Notes: a model not told the origin generated them from the sequence alone. A stretch of 20,505 nucleotides of DNA from Propionibacteriaceae bacterium (GCA_009781325.1 WQYJ01000011.1:1-20505); one strand, 5' to 3'. Numbered from the stretch's first letter, positions 1-7,749 are shown. Translations and numbers: made by a program.

Positions 1-565
1 CCCGCAGCCTACCCTCGACCTCGCGGACATCTTCGGCCGGGAAGCCCCGCTGGTGATCGAGATCGGCTCCGGACACGGCGAATCCATCGTCGCTGCTGCA
101 ACAGCCCAACCCGACACAAACTTCCTCGGTTTCGAAGTCTTTGAAGCCTCAATCGCTGCCACTCTAGGCAAGATCTCTGACGCAGGACTTTCAAACGTAC
201 GCCTGATTGCGGCTGATGCCATCTCCGGTCTCATCCATCTCATCGAGGACGCCAGCGTCACCGAGATCCTGATCTTCTTCCCGGACCCCTGGCAGAAGAA
301 GCGCCACCACAAACGCCGACTAGTCTCCCCTGGCTTCCTCGACCTTGTCTCACAGAAACTCATTGATGGCGGAATACTGCGCCTTGCTACCGACTGGGAT
401 TCCTATGCGCAGGCGATGCGCGACCACCTCGGCGCTGATCCTCGCTTTGCACTGATCGATGAGCAGCGATTCCATTTACGCCCGCTCACCAAGTTTGAGT
501 CCCGTGGAATCGCGGCAGGGCGTACAATCCAGGACATGGCCTATCAACTCAAGGCACGCTCATGA
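1..565 (+). CDS. trmB: tRNA (guanine-N7)-methyltransferase TrmB, 5' truncated
   Basis: SAM-dependent enzyme that makes 7-methylguanosine at tRNA position 46. The reading frame is open from base 2, so the N-terminus lies outside the window; the GTG at 53 falls inside the SAM-binding strand and is not a credible start. Visible motifs are the SAM loop EIGSGHGES just after position 55, the family signature FFPDPWQKKRHHKRR near 277-325, RLATDW near 382, and the C-terminal LTKFESRG near 484, which matches the family's T-x-[FY]-E-x-R-G tRNA-binding element. The stop overlaps the truA start by four bases (ATGA at 562), suggesting translational coupling in a tRNA/rRNA-modification operon. Identification is firm; only completeness is limited. 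Confidence 0.95.
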   Translation, partial: PQPTLDLADIFGREAPLVIEIGSGHGESIVAAATAQPDTNFLGFEVFEASIAATLGKISDAGLSNVRLIAADAISGLIHLIEDASVTEILIFFPDPWQKKRHHKRRLVSPGFLDLVSQKLIDGGILRLATDWDSYAQAMRDHLGADPRFALIDEQRFHLRPLTKFESRGIAAGRTIQDMAYQLKARS

Positions 566-1392
566 AAGTACGTATCGACCTCGCCTATGACGGTACGGGG
601 TTCTCCGGGTGGGCCCGCCAAGTGGATCTGCGAACCGTCCAAGGTGTACTCGAAGATACCATCGCGCAAGTGATGAGGCTGAGTGAGCCTGCGATGACGG
701 TGTGTGCCGGTCGTACCGATGCAGGGGTCCATGCACGCGGACAGGTGGTTCATGTTGATTTCGACAACTGGACTCCCCCGGCACGCTCTGCCAGTCTCAC
801 CGCTGATGAAGCCTTGAGACAATGGCTGCCCAGAGCTCTGCCTGATGACATCGTGATCCGCCAAGTACGAGTCGTACCTAGTGAATTCGATGCCCGCTTT
901 TCAGCACTAGAGCGCCGCTATGTCTACCGCCTGTGGGATTCCTTGGCTAATGTAGACCCCCTGACTCGCGGCTACACACTGGCATTGCCCCACCACGTGA
1001 ATCTGGATGCCATGGTTCAGGCTGCCCAACACCTCACCGGTCTCCATGACTTCGTGGCCTTCTGCCGCCCTAAAGAGCATGGAACCTCGATCCGTGACCT
1101 CAAGGAGCTCTCCTTAGTGCGCCGCGACTCCGGACTCATCGAAATCACAGCCAGAGCCGATGCCTTCTGCCACTCCATGGTGCGCTCGCTGGTGGGATGC
1201 TTAGTGACCATCGGGCGCGGACAACGCGACATCGAGTGGGTGAAGACCAATCTCTTAGCCCAGGCACGAGTCAACGACATCATCGTCATGCCAGCCCATG
1301 GGCTCACCCTAGAAGAAGTCACCTATCCCAGCGATGAAGACCTAGGGCTTCAAGCCGAGCGGGCGCGTACTCGACGGGAGATACCTAGATGA
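562..1392 (+). CDS. truA: tRNA pseudouridine(38-40) synthase TruA
   Basis: Isomerises uridine to pseudouridine at positions 38-40 of the tRNA anticodon arm. The 276-residue protein has the usual family length. It opens with the typical RIDLAYDGTGFSGWARQ strand and carries the catalytic motif GRTDAGVHA at residues 50-58, with Asp53 as the nucleophile expected from the family. The second half contains the conserved HDFVAFCRP segment and an HSMVRSLVG segment near residue 205, both typical of TruA. It starts inside the trmB stop (ATGA) and its own stop overlaps the next methyltransferase start by four bases, so the three genes probably form one coupled operon. In many actinobacteria truA follows the ribosomal-protein/rplQ operon; here it follows trmB. 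Nothing is missing. Confidence 0.96.
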   Translation: MKVRIDLAYDGTGFSGWARQVDLRTVQGVLEDTIAQVMRLSEPAMTVCAGRTDAGVHARGQVVHVDFDNWTPPARSASLTADEALRQWLPRALPDDIVIRQVRVVPSEFDARFSALERRYVYRLWDSLANVDPLTRGYTLALPHHVNLDAMVQAAQHLTGLHDFVAFCRPKEHGTSIRDLKELSLVRRDSGLIEITARADAFCHSMVRSLVGCLVTIGRGQRDIEWVKTNLLAQARVNDIIVMPAHGLTLEEVTYPSDEDLGLQAERARTRREIPR

Positions 1393-1997
1393 GTCACTAT
1401 TTTGAGACACCGACCGCTGATGAGAAGCGGTACGAGTTCCCGGCTGTCATCTGGGGGCGCCAGTACGGGTTCACCTCCTCTTCTGGGGTCTTTTCTTCGA
1501 CTCGGCTGGACTTGGGCACCTCCGTACTCTTCCGACTCACCGAACCTCCGCAGGACAGGCAGGCGCGCATGTTGGATCTCGGGTGTGGTTTCGGAGCTAT
1601 CGCGGTCGCCCTGGCTACCGAGTGCCCATCGGTTCTGGTCGATGCTGTCGATGTGAACCAGCGAGCTCTGGGGTTGACCCAACTCAATGCCGAGACAAAT
1701 GGTGTCAGTGACCAAGTACGAATCCTGCTGCCCGACGAGGTCACCGATGACACAGCGTACGACGAAATCTGGTCGAATCCTCCCATTCGGATCGGGAAGA
1801 AAGCCCTCCACGAGATGCTGGATCTCTGGCTTGAACGCCTGACACCAACAGGTACGGCCACCCTCGTTGTCGCGAAGAATCTTGGAGCTGATTCCCTCCA
1901 TGAATGGCTGGAATCACGCGGCTGGTTAGTGGCTCGGCTTGGTTCAGCCAAGGGGTTTCGGGTGCTGCGTACCTCTAGGCAGGTTTCTTCACGCTAA
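1389..1997 (+). CDS. class I SAM methyltransferase, RsmC-like (MTS domain)
   Basis: Probable rRNA guanine-N2 methyltransferase of the 'methyltransferase small' (MTS) type, 202 residues. A short N-terminal region is followed by SAM motif I, MLDLGCGFGA, at residues 61-70, an acidic strand VDAVDVN at 84-90, and the motif NPPI at 130-133, which matches the N-P-P-[YFI] active-site signature of N-methyltransferases acting on exocyclic amines. It equals only the catalytic C-terminal half of E. coli RsmC, which is normal for the short actinobacterial relatives. The ATG lies in the truA stop (ATGA at 1389), which fixes the start and places it in the same RNA-modification operon. The exact substrate (16S G1207 or another base) cannot be read from sequence. 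Confidence 0.85.
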   Translation: MSHYFETPTADEKRYEFPAVIWGRQYGFTSSSGVFSSTRLDLGTSVLFRLTEPPQDRQARMLDLGCGFGAIAVALATECPSVLVDAVDVNQRALGLTQLNAETNGVSDQVRILLPDEVTDDTAYDEIWSNPPIRIGKKALHEMLDLWLERLTPTGTATLVVAKNLGADSLHEWLESRGWLVARLGSAKGFRVLRTSRQVSSR

Positions 1998-2049
1998 CAA
2001 GCCAATTCGGTGATAGCCTGAAGTCGTTGCACCCGACATGGAGGGACCC

Positions 2050-2550
2050 ATGGAACTCATCGACAGCCTGAAAGAAAAGGGCTCTGACGTCATTGATGAC
2101 GCCAAAGAAGCACTCAGTAAGGCCAAAGACGCCACAGAAGAATTGGTCGACAAGGTCAAGGAAACTGCTGGTCCTGCGGTCAAGAAAGCCAAGCAAACCA
2201 CCACCGAACTGGCGGGCAAAGCCAAAGAATCCGCAAGCAAAGCGAAAGAGTCGGCTGGGCCAATAGTAGAGAAGGCCATCAAGACTACCGGCGAACTCGC
2301 AGAGAAAGCCAAGGAAACAGCCACGCCAATTGTGGCCAAAGCGAAGACCACCACCAGTGACATTGCTGCCAAAGCCAAAGAAACCGCCACTCCGGTCGTC
2401 AAAATGGCGACGGAGAAAACAGGCGCGCTTTCCGAGAAAACCAAGCAGGCTATGGAAGACAGGAAGAAGAAGCCCACCACCTGGACTAAGGGAGAACCAC
2501 CGAAACCGGCTTCTGATACTGACACCGATCCTCCGCCCATGGCCGCTTAG
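2050..2550 (+). CDS. Lys/Ala/Thr-rich amphipathic repeat protein, LEA- or HBHA-like; function unknown
   Basis: A 166-residue protein with no recognisable catalytic fold. The ATG at 2050 is preferred over one at 2038 because GGAGG (2040-2044) sits five bases before it; the upstream ATG would overlap this site. The core is four 22-residue units at residues 37-58, 66-87, 88-109 and 110-131, with consensus K-E-[TS]-A-x-P-[IV]-V-x-K-A-x-x-T-T-x-x-[LI]-A-x-K-A, i.e. two 11-residue helical turns each, plus a 7-residue spacer KESASKA at 59-65. The N-terminus is acidic/basic helical; residues 139-166 are a low-complexity Lys/Pro then Asp/Pro tail. There is no signal peptide or membrane helix. The 11-mer periodicity recalls LEA and apolipoprotein helices; a histone-H1-like or heparin-binding-hemagglutinin-like role is also possible. 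It lies 45 bases upstream of sod and may be co-transcribed, which hints at stress protection only by association. Confidence 0.8.
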   Translation: MELIDSLKEKGSDVIDDAKEALSKAKDATEELVDKVKETAGPAVKKAKQTTTELAGKAKESASKAKESAGPIVEKAIKTTGELAEKAKETATPIVAKAKTTTSDIAAKAKETATPVVKMATEKTGALSEKTKQAMEDRKKKPTTWTKGEPPKPASDTDTDPPPMAA

Positions 2551-2595
2551 CACCCTCCTATCCTGCACACCTCACAATGAAAGAGAGTTGTCTTT

Positions 2596-3207
2596 ATGTA
2601 CACACTTCCCGACTTGGACTATGACTATTCAGCCCTTGCGCCTCATATCGCACCGGAGATCATGGAGCTTCACCACTCCAAACACCACCAGGCCTATGTC
2701 ACCGGGGCCAATACCGCTTTGGAGAAGCTTGCGGAGGCCCGTACATCCGGAAACTTCGCAGTGGTCGCCAAACTGGAGAAGGACCTCGCCTTTAATCTCG
2801 GCGGGCATATTAACCATTCCATCTTCTGGAAGAATATGTCCCCCTTCGGCGGCGGTGAGCCCACTGGTGTCCTCGCAGATGCCCTCGGCGAGGCTTTCAC
2901 AGGCTTTGCAGCCTTCCAGAAGCACTTTAACGAGGTTGCGATGACGATCCAGGGTTCTGGATGGTCCATTCTCGCCTGGGATACCCTGGGCGGGCGTCTG
3001 GCGATCTATCAGCTCTATGATCAGCAGGCCAATCTTCCAGCCGCTCAAATCCCGCTGCTGCAGTTGGATATGTGGGAGCACGCCTTCTATCTGCAGTACC
3101 GCAACGTCAAAGCAGACTACGTTGCTGCCTGGTGGAATGTGGTCAACTGGGAGGATGTGGCTGCCCGCTACGACCGCGCCCGTACTCAAACCGCCGGGCT
3201 GCTTTAG
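2596..3207 (+). CDS. sodA: superoxide dismutase, Fe/Mn family (probably Mn-preferring)
   Basis: Converts superoxide to hydrogen peroxide and oxygen in the cytoplasm. The 203-residue length is standard. The four metal ligands are visible: His26 in ELHHSKHH, His74 in NHSIFW, and Asp158 and His162 in LDMWEHAFY. Outer-sphere residues point to manganese: Gly70 where iron enzymes usually carry Gln, and Gln143 (in YDQQAN) where many actinobacterial Fe or cambialistic enzymes carry His. The metal call is an inference from family knowledge. There is no secretion signal. AGAGAG about eight bases upstream serves as a ribosome-binding site. The stop overlaps the convergent glycosyltransferase stop. The gene symbol is by family; sodA versus sod is a naming choice. 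Confidence 0.95.
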   Translation: MYTLPDLDYDYSALAPHIAPEIMELHHSKHHQAYVTGANTALEKLAEARTSGNFAVVAKLEKDLAFNLGGHINHSIFWKNMSPFGGGEPTGVLADALGEAFTGFAAFQKHFNEVAMTIQGSGWSILAWDTLGGRLAIYQLYDQQANLPAAQIPLLQLDMWEHAFYLQYRNVKADYVAAWWNVVNWEDVAARYDRARTQTAGLL

Positions 3208-4301
3208 TTCCGATTCGCTAACTCTTCATGGAGAGCTAGCATCCTGGTGATCGTCGCATCCCAGGGATACTTCTCTGCGCGTGCACGTGCATTGGCGTGA
3301 AGCTTGTCTTGGTCTTCTGTGATGCGGTCAGCCATGCGCAGTACGGCATCCGCCAGGAAGACCGGATCGGGGGACGCCCATTCTGCGCAGCTAGCATCCA
3401 CGAGTTCTCTGGCCCCTCCCCGATCAGCGGTCACCACAGGAGTCCCGCATGCCAAGGCCTCCAACACCGACAGACCGAAAGTCTCAACCGGGCACACCGA
3501 CATTGCGATGTCCGCAGCCCGATAAGCCTCGGATAGGGAGGTACGGGCGTCCAGATACCCATGGAAGAAAACCGGTGCCCCACCAGCCAAAGTACGCAGT
3601 TCCTCGACGTGGGGACCCGTACCGTAGACATGGAGCTGGATGTCCACCCCGCGCCGATCGAGTTCTACCGCTGTGGCCACAGCCAGATGGGGGGTCTTTT
3701 CCCGGGACAGCCTCCCCGACAAAACCAGCTTCAGGCTGGGACTATCGTCGCGTACTCGAACCGCGGGGGTGAACTCTTCGAGATCCACGCCCAAGGGTTG
3801 AACCACAAGGTTTGCCCGGGTGTTGATCCACTCCCCTGCGCTGTAACGAGTTGTCACCACCACGCGGTCATAGAGTTTTGCCAGCCTGTTATTGAGTTGA
3901 TGGACTGCCGATTCAACTTCCAGTTCGAGGAACATGGTTGCTTTGTCATCGAGGCGTTCGTGAGAAATCAGGATCGAACCGACGGTATTCTTCTTCGCCC
4001 ATTGACCTGCAACTGACATGGTCCACTTGTCAGAAACCTCAACTGTCGTCGGTTCAAAGCGGTCGAGAATATCCTTGACCTTGCCGGTGTTGAGTACCAT
4101 CCGGTATCCAGTAGTCAGTGCAGGTGAGGCGATGGTTACGACGGTGCCAGCATCGGTTTTCGTCACGGAATCACTGGGACCAGGGATAATCAGCATCCGC
4201 TCATGCCCAGCAGCGACGTACCCGCGTCCGATCTTGTCAACAGCCCTTTTCAGCCCGCCTGAAATCGGACCCACGAAATTCGCCAACTGTGCAATACGCA
4301 T
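3204..4301 (-). CDS. GT4-family glycosyltransferase, PimC-like mannosyltransferase candidate
   Basis: Retaining GT-B glycosyltransferase of 365 residues, probably cytoplasmic-face and acting on a lipid or glycan acceptor. The N-terminal domain starts RIAQLANFVGPISGGLKRA, with the Gly-Gly loop at 15-16. The C-terminal donor domain has SGRLSREK near 196-202 and the E-x7-E motif formed by Glu273 and Glu281 in ETFGLSVLE, typical of GDP- or UDP-sugar GT4 enzymes. The overall look resembles actinobacterial PimC-type alpha-mannosyltransferases (from memory), which would place it in phosphatidylinositol mannoside or glycolipid synthesis; donor and acceptor are not provable here. A perfect AGGAGG stands five bases before the ATG. 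It follows pyk by 29 bases and is probably co-transcribed with it. Its stop overlaps the sod stop by four bases, tail to tail. Confidence 0.85.
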   Translation of the reverse strand: MRIAQLANFVGPISGGLKRAVDKIGRGYVAAGHERMLIIPGPSDSVTKTDAGTVVTIASPALTTGYRMVLNTGKVKDILDRFEPTTVEVSDKWTMSVAGQWAKKNTVGSILISHERLDDKATMFLELEVESAVHQLNNRLAKLYDRVVVTTRYSAGEWINTRANLVVQPLGVDLEEFTPAVRVRDDSPSLKLVLSGRLSREKTPHLAVATAVELDRRGVDIQLHVYGTGPHVEELRTLAGGAPVFFHGYLDARTSLSEAYRAADIAMSVCPVETFGLSVLEALACGTPVVTADRGGARELVDASCAEWASPDPVFLADAVLRMADRITEDQDKLHANARARAEKYPWDATITRMLALHEELANRN

Positions 4302-4330
4302 CGCAACCTCCTGCGACTATTCTACGTATG

Positions 4331-5734
4331 CTAGAGAATCTGGTGGACATGGAGGGTATTAGTCCACCCAGCTTGCCCCATGGGAGTCCCGTACACGACG
4401 ACAACCCGATCTCCTGGTTCGGCGAATCCCTGGGTGACAAGGGTCTGATCCATCTCAGCCATCATTGTGTCGACCTCATTGGACCCAGAGACGAAGGTTG
4501 TCATCCCCCACACGATTTCTAGTTCTGCCTTCGTGGATGGGCGTGGAGTGAAACACAAGATGGGCACCTGTGCCCTCAGACGAGCTAATCGGCGGGCAGT
4601 ATCTCCGCTCATGGAGAAACCAACGATGTACTTGGTCTGCAGATGGCGAGCCAGCGCACCAGCCCCCCAGGCAACTGCCCCAGGAGTTGTGGAAGGATCC
4701 CATTCGATGGCTTCAATATCCCTGAACCCGCCTTCTTCTACCGCACTGATGATGCTAGCCATCGCCGCTACAGACTCAACCGGATAGGCACCCACCGCTG
4801 TTTCACCTGACAGCATCACCGCATCGGCCCCTTGCATGACCGCGGTGGCGACATCGGAGGCTTCGGCTCGGGTAGGACGCGGAGCTCCCATCATGGATTC
4901 CAGCATCTGTGTGGCAACGATGACCGGCTTGGCTGCAATACGGGCTGCGTAGATGATCCGTTTCTGTGCCAGCGGAACGTCTTCGAAAGGCAGCTCAACA
5001 CCCAAGTCGCCTCGGGCAACCATAAAGGCGTCGAAAGAGTTGATCACTGCTGTGAGATTCTCCAGAGCCTGCGGTTTTTCTATCTTCGCAATCACCGGTA
5101 CGCGAACACCAACCTCATCCATAACCGCGTGGACGCCCTTGACGTCATCTCCATTTCTGACAAAGGACAGAGCGACCATGTCGACCCCCTGTGCCAGACC
5201 CCACCGCAGATCCTCGACATCCTTGTCAGACATCGCTGGTACGTTGACTGCAACACCAGGAAGATTGATCCCCTTGTGATCTGACAGAACCCCGCCGATT
5301 ACTACCTCGGTGTGTACTTCAGATCCACGCACCTCCACGGCACGCAAGGTGACATTGCCATCATCGATAAGAATGGGGTCTCCGGGTGACACATCATGGG
5401 GCAGACCGGAAAAGGTGGTGGAGCAACGGCTGCGATCACCGAGAATCGGCTGTGTAGTAATGGTAAAACCATCTCCGGGAACAACCGTGATAGGGCCGTT
5501 TTCAAACTTGCCGAGACGAATTTTGGGGCCTTGAAGATCGATGAAGACACTGGGGGTCTTCCCGGTGATCTGCGAAGCCTGTTTGAGGTTCACCAAGGTT
5601 CGCTCATGGGTGGCTTGATCACCGTGACTCATGTTGATTCGGATGACATTGGCGCCTGCCTCAAGCAGATCCACTAGGACTTCTGTCGATGACGAGACTG
5701 GACCAATCGTGACGACTATCTTCGCTCTTCGCAC
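4331..5734 (-). CDS. pyk: pyruvate kinase
   Basis: Transfers phosphate from phosphoenolpyruvate to ADP in the last step of glycolysis. The 467-residue length is normal for bacterial type enzymes. The substrate and metal sites are present: RINMSHG at 32-38, DLQGPKIR at 66-73, catalytic Lys217 and metal ligand Glu219 in AKIEKPQA, Asp243 in MVARGDLGVELP, Thr275 in ATQMLES, and SGETA at 309-313. The barrel, the inserted B domain (about 70-170) and the C-terminal regulatory domain (about 340-467) all look complete. The start is GTG (5732-5734), with only a weak GGTG element upstream; the frame is open a little further but offers no better start. It sits 51 bases after rluD, behind a weak terminator, and 29 bases before the glycosyltransferase. 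Confidence 0.97.
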   Translation of the reverse strand: MRRAKIVVTIGPVSSSTEVLVDLLEAGANVIRINMSHGDQATHERTLVNLKQASQITGKTPSVFIDLQGPKIRLGKFENGPITVVPGDGFTITTQPILGDRSRCSTTFSGLPHDVSPGDPILIDDGNVTLRAVEVRGSEVHTEVVIGGVLSDHKGINLPGVAVNVPAMSDKDVEDLRWGLAQGVDMVALSFVRNGDDVKGVHAVMDEVGVRVPVIAKIEKPQALENLTAVINSFDAFMVARGDLGVELPFEDVPLAQKRIIYAARIAAKPVIVATQMLESMMGAPRPTRAEASDVATAVMQGADAVMLSGETAVGAYPVESVAAMASIISAVEEGGFRDIEAIEWDPSTTPGAVAWGAGALARHLQTKYIVGFSMSGDTARRLARLRAQVPILCFTPRPSTKAELEIVWGMTTFVSGSNEVDTMMAEMDQTLVTQGFAEPGDRVVVVYGTPMGQAGWTNTLHVHQIL

Positions 5735-5772
5735 ATCACCACGATACGGTATCCCATTGACCAGTACAAGAA

Positions 5773-5786
5773 ACCCCCTGCGGGGT
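5773..5786 (-). terminator. weak intrinsic terminator between rluD and pyk
   Basis: Read on the minus strand, ACCCC-GCAG-GGGGT forms a 5-bp GC-rich stem with a 4-base loop, followed directly by TTTCTT. It begins at the rluD stop codon. The stem is short and the T-run is interrupted, so it may be only partial. If real, it separates the division/lspA/rluD operon from the pyk-glycosyltransferase pair. Confidence 0.4.
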
Positions 5787-6700
5787 CAGTGGCGGCGAAG
5801 GTGGTTCAGGGCGTCGGTGAGGTCTTGGGGATAAGCCGAGGTGAACACCATGTCTTCGCCGGAACGCGGGTGGGTGAATCCTAGCTCTACTGCATGGAGC
5901 CACTGTCGGGTCACACCCAGTTCCTGGGCGAAGCTTGGGTCTGCCCCATAGAGCATGTCCCCCACACAGGGATGCCGGATGGCTGCCATGTGAACCCGGA
6001 TTTGATGGGTACGCCCGGTCTCCAGCCGTACGCAGAGCAGACTGGCTCGGAAGACGGACTCCAGCAGCGAGTAATGAGTGATGGCATTGCGCCCGGATGG
6101 GTCAACCATCATCTTCCACTCATCGGTCTTCGAATGAGCGATGGGGGCATCGATGGTGGCTTCATCCGGACTGGGATAACCCTGAACCAGTGTGTGGTAG
6201 ACCTTGTGGACCTCGCGCGAGGTGAATGCCTGTTTGAGTACGGAATAAGCCAAATCAGACTTGGCAACGACCATGAGTCCAGAGGTTCCGACATCCAGAC
6301 GTGAGACGATCCCCTTGCGTTCCTCCGGACCGGAAGGGCAGGGCGGAATCCCTAAGGCGGCAAGGTGCCCCACAACGGTGGGTCCTTCCCATCCCAAGCT
6401 TGGATGGGCGGCGATCCCTGCTGGTTTGTCGACGACGATCACATCGGCATCATCGTAAACAATCTCCATGCCCTGCACAAAGGTAGGCAGAACCTTGAGA
6501 GCTGGGGGGTCATCAATGGTCACTTCGAGCATCGCACCGGCGATGAGGCGATGGGACTTAGCGACCGGCGTACCGTCAACAAGAAGAAGGCCTTCTTCTC
6601 CAGCCTGCTCAACCCGGGATCGTGAAATGCCGAAGAGCCTAGCCGCACCCGCATCGGCCCTCATCCCTGCGAGCCCTTCGGGAACGATGGCGATAGGCAT
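5786..6700 (-). CDS. rluD: RluD-type rRNA pseudouridine synthase (RluA family)
   Basis: Makes pseudouridines in RNA, by family precedent at helix 69 of 23S rRNA. The 304-residue protein has an N-terminal S4 RNA-binding domain (about residues 14-75, including RSRVEQAGEEGLLLVDG) and the RluA catalytic domain. The catalytic motif is SRLDVGTSGLMVVAKS with Asp136 as nucleophile; the usual His before RLD is Ser133 here. ETGRTHQIRVHMA near residue 228 is the second family motif. Its ATG overlaps the lspA stop by one base (TAATG), and lspA-rluD is the standard actinobacterial pair. RluD versus another RluA-family specificity cannot be settled by sequence alone, but the S4 domain and the context favour RluD. 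Confidence 0.92.
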   Translation of the reverse strand: MPIAIVPEGLAGMRADAGAARLFGISRSRVEQAGEEGLLLVDGTPVAKSHRLIAGAMLEVTIDDPPALKVLPTFVQGMEIVYDDADVIVVDKPAGIAAHPSLGWEGPTVVGHLAALGIPPCPSGPEERKGIVSRLDVGTSGLMVVAKSDLAYSVLKQAFTSREVHKVYHTLVQGYPSPDEATIDAPIAHSKTDEWKMMVDPSGRNAITHYSLLESVFRASLLCVRLETGRTHQIRVHMAAIRHPCVGDMLYGADPSFAQELGVTRQWLHAVELGFTHPRSGEDMVFTSAYPQDLTDALNHLRRH

Positions 6701-7245
6701 TATTCCTGCTTCTGCGCCAATTCCGCAGACTTGCCATCTGCGTGTGAGGATTTGTACTTGTTGCCGGCAAAATCAACCTTCACCACCAAGGTGATTATTA
6801 CGATCAGGAACGCCGAGGTCGTTAAGAAGATGTCAGCCACGTTAAAGACCGCGAAGTACTTGACTGCGAAGAAGTCGATAACATAGCCTCCAAATGGCGC
6901 AGGAGGCTGGGATAGCCGATCAATGAAGTTGCCGAGCACCCCGGCTGTGCCTAGTCCAACTGTGATAGCCCAGATCATGGATTCAACCTTGGGAATCACG
7001 AAGATGCTGACAGCCACGAGAACGACCAGCGCGAGGATCGCAAAAACCAGGGTGAAGCTGGTGCCCGTACTGAAGGCTGCTCCTGGATTGCGGTGGAGCT
7101 GAAGCTGGAAGAAATCAGAGATGATGGAGACTGGCTGCCCCGGTTCGAGATAGGCAACGGCGAGGGCTTTTGTGATCTGATCCACGATGACTCCGACCAC
7201 GATGATGGCCAGGATCACCATCAACGGCATGCGCCGACGGATCAT
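6700..7245 (-). CDS. lspA: prolipoprotein signal peptidase LspA
   Basis: Integral-membrane aspartyl protease that cleaves the signal peptide of diacylated prolipoproteins. The start is placed at 7245, where ATGA overlaps the stop of the zinc-finger gene, rather than 36 bases upstream inside that gene; this gives 181 residues. Four membrane segments are apparent at about 8-25, 64-84, 90-107 and 131-156. Conserved boxes are HRNPGAAFS (51-59), GNFIDRL (105-111) and VIDFFAV...FNVADIF, which supply the catalytic pair Asp124 and Asp138. The Lys/Ser/Gln-rich tail of about 25 residues is a small extension past the last helix. It lies in the compact traR-lspA-rluD string. Confidence 0.95.
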   Translation of the reverse strand: MIRRRMPLMVILAIIVVGVIVDQITKALAVAYLEPGQPVSIISDFFQLQLHRNPGAAFSTGTSFTLVFAILALVVLVAVSIFVIPKVESMIWAITVGLGTAGVLGNFIDRLSQPPAPFGGYVIDFFAVKYFAVFNVADIFLTTSAFLIVIITLVVKVDFAGNKYKSSHADGKSAELAQKQE

Positions 7246-7679
7246 GAACGCCGTTCCAAGCGCTGCTTGCAGGCCACGCACATGGTTGCACGAGGAAATG
7301 CTTGCAGGCGCGCCTTACCGATGGGCTTCCCGCAGGATTCGCAGACTCCATAGGTTCCCTCGTCGAACAGACGCAAGGCAAGTTCTGATTGCTCGAACAT
7401 CTCCCGGGCATTGGCAACCAGAGACATCTCCTGGTCTCTTTCGAAATTCGAGGATCCCACATCGGCGGGGTCACGGCCTGCAATATCGGAACCCTGGGTC
7501 AACAACTGTGTGAGTTCAGCTTGTGAGGCAAGGTATTTATGCTCGAAGGAGACTGCGTCGTCGTGAAGCTGCGCTCTGACTTCAGCCAGTTCCTGCTGGG
7601 TCCACGGCTCTTCCCCTTCTGCCACTGGAATGGTAATTTCGGCAGGTGGTACTGCTGTGTCTTTTGGCTTAGTCGCCAC
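7242..7679 (-). CDS. DksA/TraR-family C4 zinc-finger protein
   Basis: Small 145-residue protein of the DksA/TraR fold. The C-terminal zinc finger is C-x2-C-x17-C-x2-C, with Cys113, Cys116, Cys134 and Cys137, preceded by a helical region (about 26-105) with FERDQEMSL near 79. The start is the GTG at 7679 because AAGGAGG lies five bases before it; the longer open frame to 7811 would run into divIVA and has no such site. In actinobacteria this gene regularly lies between wag31/divIVA and lspA. DksA-like proteins act in the RNA polymerase secondary channel, but whether this branch does so, or answers ppGpp, is not shown by sequence. It is separated from divIVA by 70 bases and overlaps lspA by four. 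Confidence 0.88.
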   Translation of the reverse strand: MATKPKDTAVPPAEITIPVAEGEEPWTQQELAEVRAQLHDDAVSFEHKYLASQAELTQLLTQGSDIAGRDPADVGSSNFERDQEMSLVANAREMFEQSELALRLFDEGTYGVCESCGKPIGKARLQAFPRATMCVACKQRLERRS

Positions 7680-7749
7680 GAAAACCTCCTTGCCCGCGGG
7701 CGTTGTTTCGTACGGATATGGTAGCGGTCCCCATCCCCAAAGGAAAATC

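Noticed and set aside
1975..2568. Two long minus-strand open frames opposite the repeat protein (1975-2568 and 1989-2540)
   Set aside because: They are antisense products of the Lys/Ala/Thr repeats and encode low-complexity Leu/Phe/Gly or Ser/Ala/Val strings; the plus frame has the ribosome-binding site and regular repeats.
2330..2944. A 204-codon plus-strand open frame across the repeat protein and sod
   Set aside because: It is out of frame with two well-supported genes and is Pro/Arg/Ser-rich without any recognisable domain.
3561..4016. Plus-strand 151-codon open frame inside the glycosyltransferase
   Set aside because: It is antisense to a well-supported GT4 gene and has no recognisable motif or start signal.
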